From Fagopyrum homotropicum (Eukaryota; Streptophyta; Magnoliopsida; Caryophyllales; Polygonaceae), in NCBI GenBank assembly GCA_033239125.1, contig BSWB01000001.1, positions 54,837,501-54,901,500 of the forward strand: a stretch of DNA of 64,000 bases, in the 5' to 3' direction. Shown here one piece after another: positions 56,470-64,000 of the stretch. The notes below the pieces were generated by a model that was not told the DNA's origin, did no database searches, and saw only the letters and a program-made list of their open reading frames with translations. How positions within the stretch are numbered: the stretch's first letter is position 1; each line of letters begins with the position of its first letter. Both the position numbers and the translations under genes were made by a program.

Positions 56470-57287
56470 TGACTGAAGGTATTTCTATGGTCGTCTATAC
56501 CCAATCAAAAGTAAATCCCGACTTAGCACTAAAACAAGTATAGTGATTAAGTAAGGGTCGAACCCAAGAGAGCTAAGGTGTTTTATTAGATGCAATTATT
56601 GATTATAGAAACAAGTAACAGGGGGGGGGGTTTGGTTAAATTGATGCACAAAAACGTATGAAAATGAATAACGCAACAAGTGAGACAATAGTGGGTGAAT
56701 CTACACTAGGTTGATTCTAAGCATGCAATTGCTACTTTGGTGATTTCCTTTTACAAGTTTTCAAGTAATCTCCCGTCTTGATCATATATATGTGTTGAGC
56801 CAACCGGCATCAACACAACTTAACAGGTTAATGTTCCGTAAACCTACAAGAACAAATAACAAGTTAGCTTTCAAACAAAGACTAAGGGATATAAAGAAAA
56901 GATTAAAACCGTTAAGCTTATCTTTATAGTTGTGTTCCTTTTGTTAAAGTAATTACGACCCGTTATTACTTAAAGTTTACTACTAGATTAAAGACCCAAA
57001 CCCGGAATCTATTAATCCTAGTTCTTTGCATGCACTTTAGAACATAAGGTGATCAATCTCAAGTAATAGTAAAACATGCAATTAGACAATGGAGATCATG
57101 GAAACACAAAGCATTACTGAATGAAAACTTATATTAAAAAAAACTTACAACCAAAGTAACAACACAACTTTAAACCAACCCAATGTAGCAAGGGAGGTAG
57201 TAACTCATTACAATGGAAATGAAAATTGGTTTCTAAGTGGAAAATGATGGATAATAAGTTGGATCATTCTAGAAATCCACCAAGGCC

Positions 57288-57295
57288 TATTTATA
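57288..57295 (-). promoter_or_regulatory. TATA box of the H LTR (copy also at 62970-62977)
   Basis: TATAAATA followed by GGCC on the minus strand. All CCGC-type words of this LTR are upstream, in U3. Confidence 0.65.
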
Positions 57296-57394
57296 CTACA
57301 AAAGACACTAAATAGGAGTAAATGGCTGGCCGAAAACAACCACCTTTAATGCCATAAAGGTGGTGTAAACAGCCGAAGTAAAGCTTCTGTCGTT

Positions 57395-57800
57395 GAACCG
57401 CAGGGGCGGCCTTCAGCTCCGCAGGGACGGTGAAGGCAAAAACACTTGATCTTCATCATGGCCGCAGGGGCGGCTAGGCAATTCCGCAGGGGCGGATCTT
57501 TAATGCTCTTCAACCGTCTGACTCTTCAACTTTTTGCCGTTTCTGATGCCAAGCCGCCGGGGCGTCCCAATGTCAACGCAGGGGCGGTGACACAGACTCT
57601 TCATCTTTCAGCTCCCAGGTTGAGGTGCAGGAAGAGGCGCTGGTCTTCGCTTCTTCAGGAAAAATCACCGCAGGGGCACCAAGGGTTGACGCAGGGGCGG
57701 TGACAGTCTTCATGGCTAGTGTTGGCGAAGGCGCAGGGAGCGCTCCGGAGTAAGGTGTCACCTGCAAGGGCGGTGACAAGGATCCGCGGGGGCGGTAAGG
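57395..57800. repeat. CCGC-type word cluster (3' LTR U3 of H)
   Basis: About ten units built on CCGC-AGGG-GCGG or CCGC-GGGG-GCGG. Arm extensions match each other within a unit: GCCGCAGGGGCGGC (57461-57474), TCCGCAGGGGCGGA (57483-57496), GTCACC.../GGTGAC near 57757-57777. The homologous right-LTR cluster is 63076-63490. Confidence 0.85.
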
Positions 57801-57973
57801 CAGCAGAAGCTTTGCTTCATGAATGTTCTTCACTCCTAAGTTCTTATAACTCCTTCCTTAGCTTCTTTTAGTCTTATTCTTCTGGACCAAGGAGTTAGTA
57901 GCATAAACCGACACAAATGCAATAAAAAGACTCTAAAGACTATCCTAAATGATAGTGATTCTATCACCTATCA

Positions 57974-57985
57974 AACTCTCCCATA
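57974..57985 (-). other. Polypurine tract of H
   Basis: Minus strand ATGGGAGAGTT immediately before the LTR start TGATAGGTG; the usual plus-strand primer position for Athila/Tat elements. Confidence 0.8.
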
Positions 57986-58679
57986 CTTAGACCTTTTACT
58001 CGTCCCGAGCAAAACAAATGACAACAACTAGACTCAAAGGCCTCGGGAAGCATGGGCAAGCAGAAAATATAATGAAAACAAAAGAAAACCCAAGAAAGAA
58101 AGAAGGAGAAGAGAGGAAATGTGAGAAAAAGGTGAGAAACTACGATCCTTATTACTCCAAGAGTGGCCTACCCGGACAACCTCCTTATGACTCCCCTTCT
58201 TATGTCGCCAAACGCCGGAAGGGAAACCTACTCTCGGTGTCGCTCATTTTGCCAAGGTGCCCTTTCGGGTTTTCACCTTGCCACTCTTCTTCTTTTCTTT
58301 GATGATCTCACTTTAGTCTCACATCCCTCAAGTCCAATTTTTCACCAACCTAAGGTTGGTCGGACTACCTTCTTTTTGCATAAACCGCCCTTTCGGGTTT
58401 TCGGTTTATCCAAGGATTTTCATGCGTTTTTTCATTTTCTTTGGCTTTTTCTTTTTTTCTTTTTCTTTTTCTTTTTTTATATGAAATTCAAACTTCATAA
58501 GATTCAATGCAAAACAACTCAAAAGAAACTATACATGCAATCATATGTCCCTCCACCATACTTGAAGATCACTTTGCCCTCAAAGTGGAAACGAGGCAAA
58601 GATAAATGTGGGAAAGGGAAGAGAAGTATACCACTCATTGGGATGGTCCAGCTGGACCATCCGGACCCTCCTCCGGTGG
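57986..58679 (-). other. 3' untranslated spacer of H
   Basis: Contains 'cctttcgggttttc' twice (near 58260 and 58390) and a T/C-rich tract at 58433-58478. No coding motif; open stretches here are on the antisense strand. Confidence 0.55.
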
Positions 58680-58682
58680 CTA

Positions 58683-59984
58683 TGTAAAATGGCGGAAGAA
58701 ATGCTCCTGCCGGCGGTGGAGCGTGTCGATGCGGTTCTCCTGAGCCTCCATCCTCTCTCTAAATGAAGTCTCGTAGCTAGCTTCCCAAGCCAGCTGTTGA
58801 GTCTCTAACTGCTGCTGATGAGCCGCCTGCCAAGCATCTTGTCGGCGGTCAAAATGGGTGGTCATGGAGGAGGCGAAGCTGGACTGCCATGCGTGCTACT
58901 GCTCGAGCATGGACCGCTGGTACTCGGTCTGCCATGCCTGATGTTGTGTGGTAAAGGCTGTCATCTGAGCTTGAAGACTCTCCATGGCCTGGTTGTCGTC
59001 CAATGCTGCAGTAGGCATCTTCTCATCAGTAACAGGGGTCCGGTTGGAGCCCGCATCATATCGCCCAACAATGTCCTCCTGAGGCCATCTCGGAGAAACG
59101 GGGTCAGCTGGTACGTACAACTCAGAGAGCTCGTCTCCAAGTGGGAGTGGTCGGGGGAGGTATGTGATGTGACTCCCATCTACCAGCGAGATCCAAAATT
59201 TGTTCTCCCCGTCTCTCCTGAGGAGCCTGCACCTCCTCAGCTTCCCTTCCGTATACAGTGGGGCCTCTAGTCCGTCCTCCAAGTCAGAGAGATCCATCAC
59301 CTGTGTAGATAACAAGGAGATCACCCCACCTCCCACAATGTCTCGTGGCTCATTCTTCCTAATCCGCTTCAAAGCGGTAAGGAAGAGGTATGGCCAATCT
59401 GGTACCAAGTCGTTTGTTGAGAGGCAGGTGTATAGTAATGGAAGGTCCTTGAGAGCGACCTTATTCTCCTCCTGTATGAAACTCACCCCCTGTATGAGCC
59501 TCAAACAGGGGTGAGTGAATTTGTTGGAATACTCACCCCCTGTATGAAACTCAGATCTGGTGGCGGCCTGCCAAAACTCCATCAAGTCGGGTGCTGGGAT
59601 GGGTTCACACCAGTCTTTGGAGGCGGCAATAGTCACCCCTAAAGCCTCTTGCAGTTGGGTGTAGTCCAATGTATACTTTCTTTTGTTGAACTTGAATGAA
59701 AGTCCAACGCAACTGTGGTCCACCGTTTCCATTTTGAATGTGGCGATGAATTGGCGGCTGAGCTCGGGGTGTGTTGGAGCACTCATTATAAGAAAATCAC
59801 CGAGCCCGGCATTGTTGAGGAATGACTGCATGCTCTCCAGCATGCCTAAATTTTCCAAAGTAGGAACGTCCAGAAATCGGGTTGCATACACATCCCGACC
59901 TTGCACAATCCTATACCGCTCCTTTTCCGCTTCTGACAACTTGTATTTCCTTTGGTTTTCCATCTCTTGTAGTTGAACAAGCAA
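58683..59984 (-). pseudogene. Athila ORF1-type protein of H (one in-frame stop)
   Basis: A 362-codon stretch 59984-58896 and, after a TAG at 58893-58895, 70 more in-frame codons to 58683. The likely start is MENQRKYKLSEAEKERYR (ATG 59960). Domains: RFLDVPTLENLGMLESMQSFLNNAG near residues 35-60; FIATFKMETVDHSCVGLSFKFN and YTLDYTQLQEALGV near 85-125, the ORF1 'F.. ..I.F...+.+Y.L...+L...LG' pattern; C-terminal Gln/Arg-rich coiled coil (AWQTEYQRS, RMEAQENRIDTLHRRQEHF). Function of this family is unknown. Only one stop separates it from an intact protein. It lies downstream of the word spacer, in the env position. Confidence 0.75.
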
Positions 59985-60038
59985 AGGAATTAGAAAGTTC
60001 AGAAATTAGAGTAAGAGACGAACCCTCTATTGTGTATT

Positions 60039-60700
60039 CCGCAGGGGCGGCTTGGTGCAGGGGCGGCAACTTGCAGGCGCAGGGGCGGGAGGAGAGCAGA
60101 GGGCGATTCTGGGAGCCTACGAAGGTGGAGGTACTGGGGTTCTTCCGGTGACGTCTTTGTTGGCGTAAGTGTCGCCGGTGGTAACGAGCGAGAGTGTGAG
60201 GGGCGAGGGCGTTGTAGAGTGAGAGGTTTGAGAGTATGTAGGGTGTGTGTGGTGGTGGTGAGCTCCGGTGTCGCAGGGGCGGTTGTGGCTAGGTCGCCGA
60301 AGGTGACGCAAGAGTGTTTGCACAAGGCGGCGTGAGAGCTTCCGGAGGGCGTAGGGGCGTGGGAGGTGAGGTGGTGTGGGTTTCAAAGAGTGAATGGAGA
60401 GGGAGGGGAAGGGGCGGTAGTTGTAGGTTATTTTTGGGAAGTGTATTTTTTTCTTTCCTTAGTAAGACCGTAGGGGCGGCGTTTGTCACCGCGGGGGCGG
60501 TGACAAGGAAGAGGGGGCACGCAGCCTCAATGCCGGGCGTGGCGTTGAGGATGTGTGTCAAGAATGGCCGTCGCAGGGGCGTGGAGTGTCACCGCGGGGG
60601 CGGTGGCCAGTATGTCGCAGACGCTGGCCCAGCGCCGGGGGCGGCGCTGGCCATGGGTGTCACCGCGGGGGCGGTGGCACTGTGCCGCAGGGGTGGTTTC
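60039..60700. repeat. CCGC-type word array replacing pol in H
   Basis: At least ten units. The strongest: 10-bp perfect arms TTGTCACCGC and complement around GGGG (60483-60506); CACCGC/GCGGTG around GGGG (60590-60605); CCAGCGCC/GGCGCTGG around GGGGGC (60629-60650); GTG-CACCGC/GCGGTG-CAC near 60658-60680. Plain units near 60042, 60055, 60078, 60272, 60469 and 60572. All frames through it are low-complexity. Confidence 0.85.
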
Positions 60701-60864
60701 TTTGACAGAAGCTCCTCTTCTTATTCCTTCGGGTTGCCTCCCGAAGAACGCCTTTGTTTTACGTCGTTGGCTCGACGAAAGGACTCTACCTCTATGATTG
60801 AGCCTCCTACAGCATCACCTTGGGGTTTACAACCATCTGTGAAGGTAATCCTCCAGAGGACCTA

Positions 60865-61976
60865 GTTTTAATCCTTGTAATGGCTTCCGCCACTTGCCCA
60901 ACCTGTTTTTCAAGGTTTTCGATGCTAGATTCTGTTGTTTGGACATGAGTAGCGAAGTGTTTAGTCAAAACCTGCAACATATCTTCAGTTGTTTGATACT
61001 TACCTTGAGGGGGCTGCTGTTGTTGGTTTTGTTGATCCCTCCAACGGAAATTCTGATGGTCACGCCAATTTGGCATGAAATTCTGCGCATAAGGATCGTT
61101 CTTATGCCTTTGCTATTGTGGTTGTCCATAGCCCATTGCGTTCACCTTAGCATCATCATCCTGGACTTGTGGGCACATGTCCGTTGGATGATATGGGTCA
61201 GCACACACTCCACAAGCTTTGAGCTGTTGTGGGGTTCCCATAAGTGTTAGTCTCTTCAACATTTCCTTCAGCTCCGCGAGCTCAGTGGATATCTCACTCT
61301 TCCCGGTATTTACAGTATGAACACCTTTCTTGGACGGAGGCCTTCCAAAGTTCCGGGTTTCTTCCGCTAGTTCCTGTATCTTTTCCAAGGCAAGGTCAGG
61401 AGTAGAGTTAAGAATATTACCTCCACAAGCCGCATCGACGATCTTCCTTTCATTGTCTAGAAAGCCATTGTACAAGTACAAGACTAGATCTTGAGTTGAA
61501 TATCCGTGGAAAGGACAGCTGGATCGGAGGCGGGCGAGTCTTTCGAAGTACTCGTAGATAGTTTCGTTCGTCTCTTGCTCGATCTTGCTTATAGCTTTCT
61601 TCAAGCTATTGACCTTCTTGGCTAGGAAGTATTTCTCCAAAAACGCCTTGTGAAGGTTCTCCCAAGTGTCGATGTTCCCGGATGGAACGTGGTAATACCA
61701 ATCATCCGCTGAATCTTTGAGTGTGAAACCGAATGCCCTTATCTTGATTTGTTATTCGGTAATGTTGGCCGGCTTCATGCTCATACACACGGTATGGAAC
61801 TTCCCAAGGTGTTTGATAGGGTCTTCACCACTTAGCTCATGGAAAGATGAGAGCAAGTGAATGAGACGCGGCTTGAGATCAAAATTGACTCCTTCCCCTA
61901 ATGCCGGTATGGTGACCGCAAGAGGGCTTTGAGCCAAAGTGGGCTGAGTAAGTTGACGAAGAGTAAGATCAGCCAT
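60865..61976 (-). pseudogene. Athila-type gag of H (two nonsense codons)
   Basis: Start MADLTLRQLTQPTLAQSP (ATG 61976). Residues about 28-75 lead to the capsid region (FDLKPRLIHLLSSFHELSGEDPIKHLGKFHTV), a TAA near 61752, then IKIRAFGFTLKDSADDWYYHVPSG, TWENLHKAFLEKYF, ETIYEYFERLARLRSSCP: retrotrans_gag. Near 61200 is a complete CX2CX4HX4C zinc knuckle (CGVCADPYHPTDMC). A second stop (TAG near 61113) follows GYGQPQ, then NWRDHQNFRW and a C-terminal coiled coil (TTESSIENLEKQVGQVAEAITR). Homology ends at LPSQMVVNPK, where protease should begin. Confidence 0.85.
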
Positions 61977-62130
61977 TTCTTGTTGGAGTTGTTGTTGTAT
62001 TCGCTGCCGGATGTGCGTCCTCTCAATTCTGGATCAAAAGAAGCAAAGCCGGAGTTAGTAGTACGGGTTTGAACCATAAAAATGGTTCAAACCAATAATC
62101 AATAATGACAATATAATAAAAACACAAAAC

Positions 62131-62149
62131 TCCCCAGCAACGACGCCCA
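62131..62149 (-). other. Primer-binding site of H (tRNA-Asp-like)
   Basis: Minus strand TGGGCGTCGTTGCTGGGGA, a variant of the Athila TGGCGCCGTTGCCGGGGA site, 4 bp inside the LTR edge. Confidence 0.8.
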
Positions 62150-62153
62150 AATT

Positions 62154-63663
62154 TGACTGAAGGTATTTCTATGGTCGTCTATACCCAATCAAAAGTAAAT
62201 CCCGACTTAACACTAAAACAAGTATAGTGGTTAAGTAAGGGTCGAACCTAAGAGAGTTAAGGTGTTTTATTAGATGCAATTATTGATTATAGAAACAAGA
62301 AACAAAGGGGGGGTTTGGTTAAATTGATGCACGAAAACTTATGAAAACGAATAACGCAACAAGTGAGACAATAATAGGTGAATCTACACTAGGTTGATTC
62401 TAAGCATGCAATAGCTACTTTGGTGAGTTCCTTTTACAAGTTTTCAAGTAATCTCCCGTCTCGATCATATATATGAGTTGAGCCAACCGGCATCAACACA
62501 ACTTAACAGGTTAATGTTCCGTAAACCTACAAGAACAAATAACAACTTAGCTTTAAAAAAATACTAAGGGATATAAAGAAAAGATTAAAACCGTTAAGCT
62601 TATCTTTATAGTTGTAATCCTTTTCTTAAAGTAATTACAACCCGTTATTACTTAAAGTTTACTACTAGATTAAAGACCCAAACCCGGAACCTATTAATCC
62701 TAGTTTTTTGCATGCACTTTAGAACCTAAGGTGATCAATCTCAAGTAATAGTAAAACATGCAATTAGACAATGGAGATCAAGGAAACACAAAGCATTACT
62801 CAATGAAAACTTATATTAAAGAAAACTTACAACCGAAGTAACAACGCAGCTTCAAACCAACCCAATGTAGCAAGGGAGTTAGCAACTCATTACAATGGAA
62901 ATGAAAATTGGTTTCTAAGTGGAACATGATGGATAATAAGTTGGATCTTTCTAGAAATCAACCAAGGCCTATTTATACTACAAAAGACACTAAATAGGAG
63001 TAAATGGCCGGCCCAAAATAGCCACCTTTAATGCCATAAAGGTGGTGTAAACAGCCGGAGTAAAGCTTCTGTCGTTGAACCGTAGGGGCGGCCTTCAGCT
63101 CCGCATGGGCGGTGAAGGCAAAAACGCTTGATCTTCTTCATGGCCGCAGGGGCGGCTAGGCAATTCCGCAGGGGCGGATCTTTAATGCTCTTCAACCGTC
63201 TGACTCTTCAACTTCCTGCTGTTTCTGAAGCCAAGTCGCCAAGGCGTCCCAATGTCAACGCAGGGGCGGTGACACAAATTCTTCATCTACCAGCTCCCAG
63301 GTTGAGGCACAGGGGAAGGCGCAGAGGCACTGGTCTTCGCTTCTTTAGGGCAAATCACCGCATGGGCGCCAGGGGTTGACGGAGGGGTGGTGACAGTCTT
63401 TGTGGCTGGCGCTGGCAAAGGCGCATGGAGCGCTCCGGAGTAAGGTGTCACCCTCAGGGGCGGTGACAAGACTCCGCGGGGGTGGTGAGGCAGCAAAAGC
63501 TTTGCTTCATGAACGATCTTCACTCCTAAGTGCTTATAACTCCTTCCTTAGCTTCTTTTAGTCTTCTTCTTCTAGACCAAGGATTTAGTAGCATAAACCG
63601 ACACAAATGCAATAAAAAGACTCTAAAAACTATCCTAAATGATAGTGATTCTATCACCTATCA
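62154..63663 (-). repeat. 5' LTR of H (1,510 bp)
   Basis: Direct partner of the left LTR, same termini. TATA box on the minus strand at 62970-62977. Some words have diverged from the left copy (for example CCGCATGGGCGGTGAAGG near 63101 versus CCGCAGGGACGGTGAAGG near 57419). Confidence 0.95.
63076..63490. repeat. CCGC-type word cluster (5' LTR U3 of H)
   Basis: Same units in the same order as 57395-57800, including GCCGCAGGGGCGGC near 63143 and TCCGCAGGGGCGGA near 63165. Confidence 0.85.
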
Positions 63664-63668
63664 CCTCC
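63664..63668. other. Target-site duplication of H, right copy
   Basis: CCTCC, identical to 56465-56469. Confidence 0.9.
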
Positions 63669-63868
63669 CAGAAACTGCGAGCCTATGCTCGAGAAGCAAA
63701 GTCTGTAGTTGTAGGGGTGTGAAAGCCAAAGATCTCCCCAAAGTGCTCAAGGGGGACGATGTAGTTCTTGTTCAGTAGCCGGTACTTGATTCCTCTTTCT
63801 CCGGCATGTAAGTCACGGAACTAAAAAACTCGAACGTCGGCTCCAGATAAGTTGTTTGCTTCTAAAGG
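63669..63868 (-). pseudogene. Athila ORF1 of element I, N-terminal part
   Basis: Minus strand: LEPTFEFFSS in one frame, then after a frameshift GIKYRLLNKNYIVPLEHFGEIFGFHTP, the same ORF1 motif as IKFRLMNGNYDMIVDMFGNIFGFPEA in element J. It runs into H at the CCTCC site and continues at 56464. Confidence 0.72.
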
Positions 63869-64000
63869 TGTGTAGAAGCTTTAATATTTATACCAAAAAT
63901 AATTGCATATAGCGAACCCATAGTGTACGGATCGATTGTAATAAAAGCAAGAATTCCAGGGTTGAACACAGGAACTATGGTGAAACAAAGATCGGTAATT
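63869..64000 (-). repeat. Start of another Athila-like LTR (partial)
   Basis: From about 63869 the sequence follows the R/U5 end of the Athila-like LTRs (agctttaatatttat, gaacccatagtgtacggatc, gaacacaggaactatggtgaaa; compare 1757-1880). No primer site precedes it, so it should be the 3' LTR or a solo LTR of an element inserted in ORF1 of I. The exact edge is uncertain. Confidence 0.55.

Larger units (their letters stand above)
56470..57973 (-). repeat. 3' LTR of H (1,504 bp)
   Basis: TGACTGAAGG at the left and CACCTATCA at the right. TATA box on the minus strand at 57288-57295. CCGC-type words fill 57395-57800 upstream of it. Confidence 0.95.
56470..63663 (-). mobile_element. Complete non-autonomous Athila-like element H (gag + ORF1, no pol)
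   Basis: LTRs 56470-57973 and 62154-63663, 5-bp CCTCC duplications on both sides, primer site 62131-62149, polypurine tract at 57974-57985. The 4.2-kb interior codes, on the minus strand, for gag (61976-60865) and an Athila ORF1-type protein (59984-58683). Protease, RT, RNase H and integrase are absent: gag runs out at LPSQMVVNPK and a GC-rich word spacer (60039-60700) takes their place. LTRs look roughly 95% identical by eye, so H is the youngest clear insertion here. It must have used enzymes from another element. It sits inside ORF1 of element I. Confidence 0.92.

Noticed and set aside
57395..57800. Possible CRISPR-like or satellite array from regularly repeated CGCAGGGGCGG
   Set aside because: Spacing is irregular, units are inverted repeats with changing arms, and the context is a plant LTR.
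60314..60865. 183-codon Gly/Arg-rich frame
   Set aside because: It is the plus-strand reading of the CCGC-type word array inside minus-strand element H; low-complexity, no domain.

Overview
This window looks like a repeat-dominated, probably heterochromatic stretch of a eudicot plant chromosome. Reasons: Athila-type Ty3/gypsy elements with tRNA-Asp primer sites, Tekay/Del- and CRM-like chromoviruses, Ty1/copia remnants, plant L1-type LINEs carrying a zf-RVT plus RNase H tail, a TRIM element, Tourist-like MITEs and long AAT/TA microsatellites. I found no convincing host gene, rRNA or tRNA gene. Species cannot be named from the sequence. Lineage names (Athila, Tekay, CRM-like, copia) come from recognising protein and primer-site motifs by eye, not from searches.

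Layout. 1-3522: 5' part of an Athila-like element A on the minus strand, inserted into the 3' end of a plus-strand Athila-like element D (LTR 3656-5283). 5284-12900: AT-rich DNA with an (AAT)32 array, a 496-bp TRIM (8907-9402), a 5'-truncated LINE with an open 442-codon reading frame (9513-10841) and small repeats. 12866-16085: a second LINE split by a Tekay-type solo LTR (13563-15445) with perfect 5-bp target duplications. 16780-22000: two broken copies of one copia family, one carrying an AAT expansion in gag and one a foldback MITE. 23035-29589: Tourist-like MITEs, a CRM-like 3' remnant and sequence without genes. 29590-37660: a Tekay LTR and leader joined to a CRM-like pol, which faces an inverted CRM-like pol fragment. 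37657-43552: Athila-like element B, with a nearly complete but nonsense-mutated gag-pol. 43553-45602: CRM-like gag remnant. 45603-47792: Athila-like LTR C. 47793-53470: Tekay element F with a recognisable chromodomain. 53471-56464 and 63669-63868: fragments of Athila ORF1 (env-like position) genes. 56470-63663: a complete non-autonomous element H (gag plus ORF1, no pol) with CCTCC target duplications. 63869-64000: start of another Athila-like LTR.

The most unusual feature crosses these lineages. Many of the elements carry short palindromic 'words' with one architecture: a stem, a four-base GC-rich centre, and the complementary stem. Four main stem types occur (AAATC, CCAC, CTC, CCGC). They sit at fixed positions in the LTRs, in the U3 just upstream of the TATA box and again in the transcribed leader, and also in pol linkers and spacers. 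Athila-like LTRs A, B and C are homologous in their flanks yet carry different words at the same two sites (about 324-385 and 912-978 bp from the LTR start), often in the order left half-word, full palindrome, right half-word. The same word type is shared by unrelated lineages: CCGC-type in H and in a Tekay LTR, AAATC-type in Athila A and in the CRM-like pol. I know of no described system of this kind in LTR retrotransposons. The nearest analogy is the family-specific short motifs bound by VANC anti-silencing proteins of VANDAL DNA transposons.

Most reading frames are pseudogenes. The exceptions are the uninterrupted LINE frame and the long Athila B gag-protease and RT frames.
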